DNA from: Candidatus Thalassarchaeum betae
GTDB taxonomy: Archaea > Thermoplasmatota > Poseidoniia > Poseidoniales > Thalassarchaeaceae
Direction: 5' to 3'
NCBI GenBank assembly: GCA_022448665.1
Contig: JAKUUO010000014.1
Span: 1-37,596, forward strand
Length of the DNA: 37,596 bases
Of this stretch, positions 1 to 8,012 are shown piece after piece (position 1 is the first letter of the stretch; each line of letters starts with the position of its first letter). The notes beneath the pieces were generated by a model, which saw only the letters and a list, made by a program, of their open reading frames with translations, was not told where the DNA came from and made no database searches. Both the position numbers and the translations under genes were made by a program.

Positions 1-110
1 AGCATCAGTGGATAGGCTACCGACCACAATATTCCGATTAGAGCTAGAAGTAAGAAGGGGAGGGCTATGAGGAGCCCCATTACCAGCCAGGTACCTTCTC
101 CCACTGCCAT
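1..110 (-). CDS. Partial small membrane protein (N-terminus only)
   Basis: An ATG at 110 on the minus strand opens a frame that runs off the left edge with no stop. The 36 visible residues begin MAVGEGTWLVMGLLIA and form one hydrophobic membrane segment (roughly residues 8-33). It starts 15 bp after the stop of the YbjQ-like gene on the same strand, so it is probably the last visible member of that minus-strand run. Family and function cannot be told from this fragment. Confidence 0.5.
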   Translation of the reverse strand, partial: MAVGEGTWLVMGLLIALPFLLLALIGILWSVAYPLM

Positions 111-124
111 CGAAAAACCCCCGA

Positions 125-460
125 TTACTCGGTCTTAACCGCTGTACCGTAGGCGAACAGTTCCGCCGCACCAGCAGTTACCGCCGAAGTAGCGAATCTG
201 ACATTCACAATCGCGGTGGCTCCTCGTGACATCGCATCTGCCACCATTCTGCCAATCGCCTCCTGACGGGACTCCTCTAGCAACTCGGTGTACTTCACGA
301 GCTCTCCGCCCATGATGTTCCTGAGTCCTTGTGTGATGTCTCTGCCGATATTCTTCGCTCTGACCGTCGAGCCGCTGACCACGCCGAGAGTCTCGGTGAT
401 CATCATGCCAGGTATCGTTTCTGTGTTTACCACTAGTATGCCTTGGACCATCTGTTCCAT
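125..460 (-). CDS. YbjQ/UPF0145 family protein
   Basis: The 111-residue product matches the pattern of the YbjQ/UPF0145 family: an early strand with TETIPGMMITETLGVVSG, the central RAKNIGRDITQGLRNIMGGE segment, a helix with EESRQEAIGRM, and the closing GATAIVNVRF strand. The family forms small oligomeric domains sometimes called heavy-metal-binding; its real role is unsettled. An upstream TTG at 490 would add ten residues and overlap the previous stop, but the ATG at 460 fits the family start better. A perfect 6+6 bp inverted repeat lies at 466-480, just upstream of this ATG. It is third in a minus-strand run of small genes. Confidence 0.75.
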   Translation of the reverse strand: MEQMVQGILVVNTETIPGMMITETLGVVSGSTVRAKNIGRDITQGLRNIMGGELVKYTELLEESRQEAIGRMVADAMSRGATAIVNVRFATSAVTAGAAELFAYGTAVKTE

Positions 461-465
461 GCTTC

Positions 466-480
466 TACCACGTAGTGGTA
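466..480. repeat. Short perfect inverted repeat before YbjQ-like start
   Basis: TACCAC-GTA-GTGGTA is a 6-bp perfect inverted repeat with a 3-base centre, six bases upstream of the ATG at 460. It could be an operator or a chance palindrome; it also lies in the possible TTG-started extension of the gene. No second copy was noticed. Confidence 0.3.
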
Positions 481-486
481 GGGGCT

Positions 487-1176
487 TCAAGATTTGGGCG
501 GCTCGTTCGGACGGAATCCAGAGGGTATGTCGAAGGACGTCTCGGGCTTGGACTTACTCGCGACCAGAACAAGTATGGCGAGCAGGATTCCGTTGCATAC
601 GACAATCTGAGCACCACTTGCAATCGCGCTGAACGTGTTGATGACCTCAGGGATCTCAGTACCGCCAGCCTCCGGTCCGAAGTCGAACTGAGGGTAGAAG
701 CCGACCTTGGAAATCATCCACATCATCACTATTCCACCTAGCAGGTTGATTCCTATCCAGGCTCCAACCAGCTTGATTCCGAGCTCGCGTTCGCCCTTCC
801 ACAGCACTGGTATGCAGAACAGCCCCAGAATCGCGAGCAGCCCGCTGTGCAAGGCGGAGAACTCCACCACCCCCATCATGCCGTCCATGTAGTCGACCAT
901 TACGTCCCAGAATTCCTTGCCCTCAGTCCAGTTGGCGATATCCTCCTCCGTCCCGTCCTCGGGATACGGCTCGATCTCCTCCCAGTCATCGGGAACAAAC
1001 CTATCCACAAACATGGGGGCGAGGATGCCCGAGACAGCCCCCAACGCCATCATCATGACTAGAAGAGCCATGATGATGGCAAGGCCACGCAGCCACCATG
1101 GCGAAGGCTCGCTGACGAGGCTGTAAGCAGACTCCCTGCCATCCATCGCCATGTGCATCCGTAAGGGCGCGTGCAT
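487..1176 (-). CDS. Hypothetical four-helix membrane protein
   Basis: About 229 residues with no recognised family. Hydrophobic segments are visible around WWLRGLAIIMALLVMMMALG, FSALHSGLLAILGLFCIPVL, LVGAWIGINLLGGIVMMW and IVVCNGILLAILVLVASK, so four membrane helices are likely. An acidic loop (DDWEEIEPYPEDGTEEDIA) lies between helices 1 and 2. The start is uncertain: TTG at 1209 would overlap the upstream gene by 17 bp, while ATGs at 1176, 1158, 1152 and 1146 are all possible. It sits between the protease-domain gene and the YbjQ-like gene and overlaps the latter if that gene starts at TTG 490. This layout suggests co-transcription. Confidence 0.7.
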   Translation of the reverse strand: MHAPLRMHMAMDGRESAYSLVSEPSPWWLRGLAIIMALLVMMMALGAVSGILAPMFVDRFVPDDWEEIEPYPEDGTEEDIANWTEGKEFWDVMVDYMDGMMGVVEFSALHSGLLAILGLFCIPVLWKGERELGIKLVGAWIGINLLGGIVMMWMISKVGFYPQFDFGPEAGGTEIPEVINTFSAIASGAQIVVCNGILLAILVLVASKSKPETSFDIPSGFRPNEPPKS

Positions 1177-1192
1177 TTGAGAACTGGTGAAA

Positions 1193-1636
1193 TCAGATTT
1201 GTAAGACAATCCTAGGCAGAGTCCGCTCGTTCGGGTGGATGCACTGTCTGCCCGGGTGGATGCAGAAGTGCTCGCGCAGGAACTTCCTGCCGAGTATGAA
1301 CCTGTGCCGCATCAGCGAGCGATCCTTCAGGCAGACCTCGATATCGTAGTCCATGCCCGCGATCTCGAGAGTGGTGCGGATGACCGGACGCATGGTTTCG
1401 TGGCCTCCGGTGTCGCGTACGCGACGCCAGTCAGACAGCGGGCGCTCGACCCATTCACCGTCCTCGCTGAGGCGAAATCTGACTTGAGTCTCAAGGTCGG
1501 ACTCGATGACCTCGATATCGCTCGCGTGGAGGGTGTTGGACCACGCACCGGTGTCCATCTTGGCGAGCAGCGGCTCGCCCTCGAGCTCGGGCATCCCGAC
1601 CCACTCGCGCCAGCCGATCATTACGAGCTCTTGCAT
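1193..1636 (-). CDS. RimB-like retropepsin-fold protease domain protein (PF05618 type)
   Basis: The 147-residue protein begins with the family-typical IGWREWVGMPELEGEPLLAK and carries AKMDTGAWSNTLHA, whose D-T-G is the aspartic-protease signature of the family often labelled ATP-dependent zinc protease (COG4067). The C-terminal LMRHRFILGRKFLREHF matches the conserved R-x2-LGR stretch. Relatives in bacteria sit beside RimK and are proposed to trim polyglutamate tails; no RimK is visible here, so the substrate is unknown. I chose ATG 1636 because family members start a few residues before IGWREW. An in-frame ATG at 1720 would add 28 low-complexity residues. It diverges from guaB. Confidence 0.8.
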   Translation of the reverse strand: MQELVMIGWREWVGMPELEGEPLLAKMDTGAWSNTLHASDIEVIESDLETQVRFRLSEDGEWVERPLSDWRRVRDTGGHETMRPVIRTTLEIAGMDYDIEVCLKDRSLMRHRFILGRKFLREHFCIHPGRQCIHPNERTLPRIVLQI

Positions 1637-1800
1637 AGCATCGTCCTCTGTCCGGCCGCGGCCAGAAGGGGTTATTGAAGTCGATGGTTCCACCACCGGA
1701 TTTTGCTCATGCGAAGCCATCACAGCGGAGTGAAAACCCGACAACAATTCCAACCGTTCCGACCTCCCGGAGAGCACGTTCAGGCGCTTTGACGGAATCG

Positions 1801-1809
1801 TTCAAATAT
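1801..1809 (+). promoter_or_regulatory. Candidate TATA box for guaB
   Basis: TTCAAATAT stands out in G/C-rich surroundings, centred 26 bp before the ATG at 1831. That spacing fits an archaeal TATA box driving a leaderless transcript. Confidence 0.45.
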
Positions 1810-1830
1810 CGATGCCATAGGCCATACCTA

Positions 1831-3294
1831 ATGGCACAAGGCGACATCCCCGAGGCTCTGACCTTCGATGACGTGCTCCTGCTCCCGGCAGAATCGGCGG
1901 TCCTTCCGACCGGGGTTGACACCCAGACCCGCCTGACCAACTCGATCCCACTCAATATCCCGCTTGTCTCAGCGGCTATGGATACCGTCACCGAGAGCAA
2001 CATGGCCATCGCCATGGCACAGGCCGGCGGCATCGGCGTGATTCACCGGAACATGAGCGTGGAGGCGCAAGCCGCCGAGGTCTACCGCGTCAAGCGCTTC
2101 GAGGCCGGTCTCGTCCTCGACCCAGTCACCATCTCTCCAGACAGCACCATCAGCGAATTGAGGGCGGTCAAGTCCCAGCACGGCTTCTCGGGCTTCCCCG
2201 TAATCGACGATTCAGGTGCTCTGGTCGGCATAATCACCAATCGCGACATCAGATTCGTCTCAGATGACTCTGTCAAAGTCTCCACCATGATGACCACCGA
2301 GGTCGTCACCGTCCCCGAGCACGTCGACCCGGAGATTGCCAAGAAGCTCCTGCACCAGCACCGCATCGAGAAACTCATCGTCATAGACGATGAGGGTCGA
2401 TGCGCCGGGATGATGACGGTGCGCGACATCCAGCGTAGCCGAGACAACCCGAAGTCCTGCAAGGACTCGCAGGGCCGTCTGCGAGTCGCAGCGGCCACTG
2501 GAACCGGCGACAAGGGAGTCGCCCGCGCGCTGGCGCTCTACGAGGCTGGTGTCGACGCAGTGGTCGTCGACACCGCTCACGGCCATTCGCACGGTGTCAT
2601 CGACGCCGTCAGGGCGATTCGTGAACAGGCACCCGAGGGAGCTCAGATCATCGCCGGGAACATCGCCACCGGCGCGGCCGCCGAGATACTCATCGAGGCC
2701 GGCGCCGATGCGGTGAAGGTCGGCATAGGGCCGGGCTCGATATGCACGACCAGAATTGTCTCCGGCGTCGGCGTGCCACAGCTGACCGCGGTCCAGAGCG
2801 TCGTCGATATCTGTAACAAGCACGACATCCCGGTCATCGCCGATGGCGGCATCAAGTACAGCGGCGACATCGCCAAGGCAATCGCCGCCGGTGCCGATTC
2901 GGTGATGGTCGGCTCGGTGCTGGCAGGCACCGATGAGTCACCCGGCGAGATAATCCTCTATCAGGGCCGCTCGTACAAGGTCTATCGGGGAATGGGTTCG
3001 ATTGGCGCGATGAGCCAGGGTGCGCATGAGCGGTACTTCCAGCCCGAGCAGGACGACACCAGCAAGTACGTCCCCGAGGGAATCGAGGGAAGAGTCCCTG
3101 CGAGGGGGCCGGTGGAGAACGCCCTCTACCAGATGATAGGAGGGCTGCGCTCGTCGATGGGCTACACCGGCAACGGCACCATCGCTGAGATGAAGGCCAA
3201 CTGCGACTTCGTCCGAATCACCAACGCGGGACTCTCCGAGAGTCACGTTCACGACATTGAGATCACCCGCGAGGCGCCCAACTACCGCAGGTGA
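1831..3294 (+). CDS. guaB: IMP dehydrogenase with CBS pair
   Basis: Full-length 487-residue inosine-5'-monophosphate dehydrogenase, which oxidises IMP to XMP with NAD in guanine nucleotide synthesis. Visible landmarks are the N-terminal ALTFDDVLLLP, two CBS domains at about residues 92-205 inserted in the TIM barrel, the catalytic loop GPGSICTTR with the nucleophile Cys305, the phosphate-binding DGGIKYSGDI, GADSVMVGS, and the flap YRGMGSIGAM. Length and order match canonical enzymes. The in-frame extension to 1675 is unlikely: the ATG at 1831 immediately precedes family-like sequence and has a TATA-like box 26 bp upstream. msrA follows after four bases, so the two are probably co-transcribed. 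Confidence 0.97.
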   Translation: MAQGDIPEALTFDDVLLLPAESAVLPTGVDTQTRLTNSIPLNIPLVSAAMDTVTESNMAIAMAQAGGIGVIHRNMSVEAQAAEVYRVKRFEAGLVLDPVTISPDSTISELRAVKSQHGFSGFPVIDDSGALVGIITNRDIRFVSDDSVKVSTMMTTEVVTVPEHVDPEIAKKLLHQHRIEKLIVIDDEGRCAGMMTVRDIQRSRDNPKSCKDSQGRLRVAAATGTGDKGVARALALYEAGVDAVVVDTAHGHSHGVIDAVRAIREQAPEGAQIIAGNIATGAAAEILIEAGADAVKVGIGPGSICTTRIVSGVGVPQLTAVQSVVDICNKHDIPVIADGGIKYSGDIAKAIAAGADSVMVGSVLAGTDESPGEIILYQGRSYKVYRGMGSIGAMSQGAHERYFQPEQDDTSKYVPEGIEGRVPARGPVENALYQMIGGLRSSMGYTGNGTIAEMKANCDFVRITNAGLSESHVHDIEITREAPNYRR

Positions 3295-3298
3295 GGCC

Positions 3299-3820
3299 AT
3301 GGAAGGCATCGTTCTCGGCGGAGGCTGTTTCTGGTGCGTCGAGGGGGCGCTGAAGGGCCTCCGCGGAGTCAGCGAGGCGGTGCCGGGGTACTCCGGTGGG
3401 CACGTCGACAACCCGACCTACGAGCAGGTCTGCGGCAAGCGCACCGGGCACGCCGAGGTCGTGATGATCACGTACGACCCCGGGGTAATCTCCCGCAGAC
3501 AATTATTCGATGTGTTCTTCTGCATCCATGACAGTACACAACTCAATAGACAGGGGAATGACGTGGGTCCCCAATACAGGAGCATCATACTCTACTCCGA
3601 CCAAGAACAACGCGAGGAGGCATTAGCCGTTATCGAGGATTACTCGGACCACTACACCGACCCCATCGTAACCGAGGTAGTGCCGCTGGAGAGATTCTGG
3701 CCGGCAGAAAACTATCACATCGATTATTATTCAAATAATCCCAAGAACCCATACTGTCAGATGGTGGTGTCTCCGAAGTTGGCGAAGGCGCGTGCCAAGT
3801 TCTCGCACCTCTATGAGTAA
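3299..3820 (+). CDS. msrA: Peptide-methionine (S)-S-oxide reductase MsrA
   Basis: The 173-residue protein reduces the S-epimer of methionine sulfoxide in oxidised proteins. The signature GGGCFWCVEG is at residues 7-16 with catalytic Cys10. The rest follows the family: VPGYSGGHVDNPTYEQVC, then GHAEVVMITYDP, FFCIHDSTQLNRQGNDVGPQ and the closing FWPAENYHIDYY. A late cysteine in NPYCQMVVSPK may be the resolving residue. The chosen ATG overlaps nothing and lies four bases after guaB; the longer frame from 3257 runs into guaB. The end of msrB, for the opposite epimer, lies at the far right of the window in a different transcription unit. Confidence 0.96.
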   Translation: MEGIVLGGGCFWCVEGALKGLRGVSEAVPGYSGGHVDNPTYEQVCGKRTGHAEVVMITYDPGVISRRQLFDVFFCIHDSTQLNRQGNDVGPQYRSIILYSDQEQREEALAVIEDYSDHYTDPIVTEVVPLERFWPAENYHIDYYSNNPKNPYCQMVVSPKLAKARAKFSHLYE

Positions 3821-3827
3821 GTCGAGG

Positions 3828-3837
3828 ATTTCAATAC
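3828..3837 (+). promoter_or_regulatory. Candidate TATA box for the flavin oxidase gene
   Basis: An A/T-rich stretch (TTTCAATACT) about 26-30 bp before the GTG start at 3859 is in the position expected for a leaderless archaeal promoter. It also supports the GTG start. Confidence 0.35.
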
Positions 3838-3858
3838 TGATTCATCCTTCGCAGGTGC

Positions 3859-5298
3859 GTGGCTCAGGGCGCGCAACGCAAGAACTTCGGCCACAACCAG
3901 GTGCTTCGGCCGTCGGCGGCCTACACCCCAGCCGACGAGCAGGAAGTCCTGCAGATCCTCGACAGACACCGCGGCCAGCGCATCCGCGCCGTCGGCAGAT
4001 TGCATAGCTGGAGCGAGGCAGTCACCGGGGACGGCGTGCTGCTGGATCTGCAGCGGTTGAACGACGTCCGGCTCCAGTCCGAAGGCGACCAGCTAGTTGC
4101 CACGGTCGGGGCTGGATGCCAGATCAAGCGCCTCCTCAAAGAGCTCGAGCGCGAGGGCGCAACCCTGCACTCGCTGGGGCTGATCACGGCCCAGACGATC
4201 GCCGGGGCGATCTCCACCGGCACCCACGGCTCGGGACGCAACAGCATGTCGCACTATGTGGCGGGGGTGCGACTGGCGCGCTATGACGCTTCCACCGGCC
4301 AGGCCATCATCGAGGAGCTGAGCGCCGGAGAACCACTGCAGGCAGCCCGCTGCTCACTGGGTTCGCTCGGAATCATCCTGACCGTGAAGCTCCGCTGCCG
4401 CGCACAGTACTACGTGCAGGAGCACTTCACCGAGTCTCGTCGGCTGTCGGACGTCCTGGATGCCGAAGAGTCATTCCCGCTCCAGCAGTTCTACCTCGTC
4501 CCCTGGCGCTGGTCCTACTTCATCCAGCACCGGCGTGAGGATGACCGGCCGCGTTCCCGCCTCGCCAGGCTGTACCGGCTCTACTGGCTGGGGGTGATGG
4601 ACTACGGCTTGATCCTCCAAATCCTCTTCATGGAACGCGTGGTACGAAGCCGGCGCTTGATCCGGCTCGCTTTTCGGCGCATCATCCCAGCCTTCCTGAT
4701 TCGCAACTGGAGGGTCACGGACCGCTCCTCGTCCATGCTAGTGATGAGGCACGATGCCTTCCGCCACATCGAGATTGAGCTGTTCGTGCGCCGGGACCAG
4801 CTGGCGGACGCGCTCGGATTTGCCCAAGAAGTCATCAAGATTGCTGGCGGGAGGGAGTCAGCGTTGTCCGCAGACAACCAGCGGCGAATCGAGGAGCTCG
4901 GCATGCAAGAGGCGCTGGCGGGGCTTCACGACCAGTACTGCCACCACTTTCCCGTCTGCGTGCGGCGGGTGCTTCCCGATGACACCTTGATCTCGATGGC
5001 CAGCGGCGCGGGGGAAGACTGGTACGCGCTGAGCTTCATCAGCTACGCGAAGCCGGCACGGCGCGCTGGTTTTTCCCTGTTCGCGAGCTTCATGGCCCGA
5101 AGCATGTCCAAACTGTTCCATGCGCGCCCGCACTGGGGCAAAGTCTGCCCACTGGAAGCAGACGAGCTGACCTCTCTCTACCCCCGGTTCGATGCTTTCC
5201 GCACCGTTTGCAATACGCTTGATCCGCAAGGCGTCTTTCAAAATGACTGGACGGCGGCGCTGCTGGAAGCGGATGGTCATGTGGGAGATTTTCCCTGA
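3859..5298 (+). CDS. FAD-linked aldonolactone oxidase-like protein
   Basis: A 479-residue member of the family holding D-arabinono-1,4-lactone and L-gulonolactone oxidases/dehydrogenases. The N-terminal PCMH-type FAD domain shows AVGRLHSWSEAV, where His49 is the expected covalent flavin attachment site, then TVGAGCQIKRLL and TIAGAISTGTHGSG. The C-terminal ALO domain ends with HWGK (around residue 425) and PRFDAF...LDPQGVFQNDW, both diagnostic of the family. Physiological substrate and electron acceptor cannot be read from the sequence; sugar-acid lactones or polyols are possible. The start is GTG. Such enzymes are better known from bacteria and eukaryotes, so transfer is possible, but base composition does not differ obviously from the neighbours. 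Confidence 0.85.
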   Translation: MAQGAQRKNFGHNQVLRPSAAYTPADEQEVLQILDRHRGQRIRAVGRLHSWSEAVTGDGVLLDLQRLNDVRLQSEGDQLVATVGAGCQIKRLLKELEREGATLHSLGLITAQTIAGAISTGTHGSGRNSMSHYVAGVRLARYDASTGQAIIEELSAGEPLQAARCSLGSLGIILTVKLRCRAQYYVQEHFTESRRLSDVLDAEESFPLQQFYLVPWRWSYFIQHRREDDRPRSRLARLYRLYWLGVMDYGLILQILFMERVVRSRRLIRLAFRRIIPAFLIRNWRVTDRSSSMLVMRHDAFRHIEIELFVRRDQLADALGFAQEVIKIAGGRESALSADNQRRIEELGMQEALAGLHDQYCHHFPVCVRRVLPDDTLISMASGAGEDWYALSFISYAKPARRAGFSLFASFMARSMSKLFHARPHWGKVCPLEADELTSLYPRFDAFRTVCNTLDPQGVFQNDWTAALLEADGHVGDFP

Positions 5299-5373
5299 AG
5301 GATTCCACCTGTCTGGAAGTGCTGGATGAGCAAGCACCTCCCCGATAACACCACTCGAGGCCGGCTCATCGAG

Positions 5374-5383
5374 AGTAATATTC
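5374..5383 (+). promoter_or_regulatory. Candidate TATA box for the 5411 membrane protein gene
   Basis: AGTAATATTC is the only A/T-rich run in the 112-bp gap after the oxidase gene. Its centre lies about 32 bp before the GTG at 5411, predicting a very short leader and supporting that start. Confidence 0.45.
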
Positions 5384-5410
5384 AACTGTGCCACGAAGCC
5401 GAGCGCGCTT

Positions 5411-5845
5411 GTGGTTCCTGAAAGCGCCCGAGCCGACTCAGCTCCTTCGGACAAGGCGTGGGCCATACACGCAGCCATTATCGGTATGAACATGGGTAAC
5501 ATGCTGTTCCGTGGCTTGGAGTTGAACAAGGATAACCCAGACATGGTCACAGTCACCGGTCTGGCAATTCTGGCCGCCGCCCTGCCGTTCCAAGCCATCT
5601 TCTTCCTAATCAATTCCTACATTCGGGAGTTCGAGAACGCCAACGACATCGAGTACATCATGCTCCTGAAGCTCTCCGTCATCTGCCAAGTGGTCTCGTA
5701 CCTCTCTCTGGTGGGAATCGCATTGCTGTTCTTCAACACCCACCAGTACATCGGCATGGCCTTCGCCAGCGGCGCGATAATCGCCTTCGTGCTGATCAGA
5801 TCGGCTATGACCCAAGCAGCGACCTTACGCGGGTCATCGATGTGA
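5411..5845 (+). CDS. Hypothetical four-helix membrane protein
   Basis: A 144-residue protein with a GTG start and no recognised family. Hydrophobic segments are visible at about residues 17-36 (AIHAAIIGMNMGNMLF), 46-70 (VTVTGLAILAAALPFQAIFF), 84-107 (LLKLSVICQVVSYLSLVGIA) and 113-133 (IGMAFASGAIIAFVLI), so four membrane helices are likely. There are no obvious catalytic motifs. The next membrane protein gene begins 42 bp later on the same strand, and both may share the promoter at about 5379. Function unknown. Confidence 0.7.
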   Translation: MVPESARADSAPSDKAWAIHAAIIGMNMGNMLFRGLELNKDNPDMVTVTGLAILAAALPFQAIFFLINSYIREFENANDIEYIMLLKLSVICQVVSYLSLVGIALLFFNTHQYIGMAFASGAIIAFVLIRSAMTQAATLRGSSM

Positions 5846-5887
5846 AGCCGTAGTGAGGTTGATGGCAGTCAGTTGCCACTGCAGTCC

Positions 5888-6697
5888 ATGGCAGAGGCCA
5901 TCGCCTTTCCCAGCCTACCACCGGCCTCGCCTTGGGATGCCTACCTGCTGATGCTCGCAATCCCGCTCATCATGAGGATGGTCTTCGTCGCACCTCCACT
6001 CATCGATCTGGTCAACACCTATGCCCCGCCAGGTGAGAGGACCAAGCACGTCAAGTGGTTCTTCGCAAGGCTGAAGCAACTGCCAATCGAGGGATTCTGG
6101 CTGATCGTCACCAACGAAATACTCGCTTTCATGCTCCCTGTCATAGTCGCCGTCGGCGCTCGGATATGGTTCGGCCCCATCGGATGGCTGAGTTGGGAGG
6201 ATACGCCACAGATCGGCGTTATTCTGCTGCTAGCCGCCGGCGCAGCTTGGCTGATTACCGACTTCAACAAGGTCACACGCTCGCGCCGGGACATTCAGAT
6301 GCTCGCGAAGTACAACCTCACCACAGCCAAGATGGTCGTGCAGACAGCCGTGGTCGGGCGCGAGATACTCAAAGGAGTCAAGGAGTTCGAGGTACCGCGC
6401 CCGTGGAGGACCATCATCGACGTCGAGCACACGATTGATGGCGAGCTCACTCCGGCTCCCAAGAAGAACCCGCTCACAGACATGATTTCCAACCTGCTCG
6501 ACATGGGCGCCGATGCGGTGGAGTCCGTATTGGAGCAGGCTAAGGGCCCCGCCTCGGAGGCAATGGACAGACTGGATCAGGACATCCAGGCCAGAATCAC
6601 GGCCCGCGCCCGCGCATCCACCCGCTCGCTCGTACGCGACATCGCTTTCTCTATCGCGCCTCTGCTGGTTCTAGCCGGACTGCAGAGGCTGGTCTAG
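5888..6697 (+). CDS. Hypothetical multi-pass membrane protein
   Basis: About 269 residues with no recognised family. Predicted membrane helices are AYLLMLAIPLIMRMVFVAPP, a long segment LIVTNEILAFMLPVIVAVGA, IGVILLLAAGAAWLI, and a C-terminal IAFSIAPLLVLAGLQRLV. Between helices 3 and 4 lies a soluble, partly helical region of about 130 residues (KVTRSRRDIQMLAKYNL to RARASTRSLVRD), probably cytoplasmic. I chose ATG 5888; a TTG at 5873 would add five residues. Its last 27 bp overlap the end of the convergent MFS transporter gene, so the two 3' ends share sequence. Confidence 0.7.
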   Translation: MAEAIAFPSLPPASPWDAYLLMLAIPLIMRMVFVAPPLIDLVNTYAPPGERTKHVKWFFARLKQLPIEGFWLIVTNEILAFMLPVIVAVGARIWFGPIGWLSWEDTPQIGVILLLAAGAAWLITDFNKVTRSRRDIQMLAKYNLTTAKMVVQTAVVGREILKGVKEFEVPRPWRTIIDVEHTIDGELTPAPKKNPLTDMISNLLDMGADAVESVLEQAKGPASEAMDRLDQDIQARITARARASTRSLVRDIAFSIAPLLVLAGLQRLV

Positions 6698-7933
6698 CAA
6701 TTCCCGCTCGTCCGACGAGGCTAGTGCGATCCAAGCCATCCCGAGTACGATCTGAACCAGCCCTGTCAGGGCTATCAGTTCCCTCAGGCCAAGGAGGTCG
6801 TTCTCCATGATGAGTCCACCTGCTACGGCTGATATGCCCATCATCACGGTGATTCCGAAGTGGTCTGTGCCAGCGACCCTGCCTCGCCATTCGTCTGCCG
6901 TCCGCTCCTGTAGGAAGGTTGTTGAAAGCACCCAGTTCAATCCGCTGGCGGCATGTGAAAAGAACACCAGAACGAGCACTAAACCGGTCCACTCGATGGC
7001 GGCGACACCGATGTAGAATAGTCCACAGACGCCGACTGCTAGCCCGATTAGATAGGGCCTCAGTCTCGGGTTCTCCATCAGTGGTCGACCAGCCACAGGT
7101 CCGAACCCGGAGCCAAAGCCCCTTGCCATGAACAGAATGCCGATGCCAGCCGCAGCCTCGCCGAAGCCGGCTTCCATGCCTATCAGGATCAACAGGAAGA
7201 CCTGGGCCCCTCCCCCTGAGGCCCACAGCCCTTTGGCGAAGACCACCCTGCGAATCGGAGGGCTGTCGAGGATGTGCTTCCAACCCGCAACCATCTCCCC
7301 GAGAACGAGACCGGGGGTTGCCGCCTTACGCTCCGAGGTATCCGGTCCTCCCTCTGGCAGCGTCATGATTCCGAGGGCAGCCACAGCAAATGTCACTGTA
7401 TCGATCCACAGTGCGGTCTCGATGCCATAGAGTGAGATGGTCAGACCACCGATCGCCGAGCCCAACCCCAATGCGACCGACCATCCGCCCGAGGCCAGGG
7501 CGTTGGCCGTCAGCAACTCCTGCTCGTCGCAGATGTTGGGCAGATAGGCATACTCAGCGGGGTCGAAGACCGCCCTCGCTGCCACCATCACCACAGCGAC
7601 GACGTACACCGATGTCAGACTCTCCAGAAGGCCGAAAACCAGCACGGCTACGAGCACGACGAGGGAAGCGACATTCGCACTCAGCATGAGCCACTTGCGC
7701 GAGTACCGATCGGCCAGCATCCCCGTGAACGGGTTGACCAGAGCCAGCGAGAAACTCCTCGCGGCCAGCACACCGGCTATTGCCAGAGGCGAGTTGTCGG
7801 TGGCCTCTCCGGCGAGTATGAACAGGGCGATGACGGTGAACCAGTCGCCGATGAACGAGATCTCGTTTGCAGCGAAGAGACGGCGGAAAGACGAATTCCT
7901 CCTGAGCAACTCGAAGTAACCTATGCTACCCAT
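6671..7933 (-). CDS. MFS transporter (EntS/MFS_3-like exporter)
   Basis: About 420 residues with twelve hydrophobic segments in the major facilitator pattern. It opens with RRLFAANEISFIGDWFTVIA, typical of the MFS_3/EntS-like exporter group, and carries the loop 2-3 motif GMLADRYSRKWLM (G-x3-D-R-x-G/S-R-[RK]). Members export siderophores, drugs or metabolites by proton antiport; the substrate is not readable here. ATG 7933 is preferred over the longer frame from 7957 because it directly precedes family-like sequence. An A/T-richer GAGTATCATAG stretch lies upstream near 7958-7968. It diverges from orn and its end overlaps the convergent membrane gene by 27 bp. Confidence 0.88.
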   Translation of the reverse strand: MGSIGYFELLRRNSSFRRLFAANEISFIGDWFTVIALFILAGEATDNSPLAIAGVLAARSFSLALVNPFTGMLADRYSRKWLMLSANVASLVVLVAVLVFGLLESLTSVYVVAVVMVAARAVFDPAEYAYLPNICDEQELLTANALASGGWSVALGLGSAIGGLTISLYGIETALWIDTVTFAVAALGIMTLPEGGPDTSERKAATPGLVLGEMVAGWKHILDSPPIRRVVFAKGLWASGGGAQVFLLILIGMEAGFGEAAAGIGILFMARGFGSGFGPVAGRPLMENPRLRPYLIGLAVGVCGLFYIGVAAIEWTGLVLVLVFFSHAASGLNWVLSTTFLQERTADEWRGRVAGTDHFGITVMMGISAVAGGLIMENDLLGLRELIALTGLVQIVLGMAWIALASSDERELLDQPLQSG

Positions 7934-8012
7934 CGCCCATGCGCGTGGCCCGGGCACTATGATACTCGCCCCGGATGAGAACCCCTAAGACCGGCCCGCC
8001 AGCGCCGGTAGC

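Noticed and set aside
4858..5613. 251-residue minus-strand ORF across the oxidase gene end
   Set aside because: It is antisense to the family-specific C-terminus of the flavin oxidase and to the next gene's start; G/C-rich DNA easily produces such open frames.
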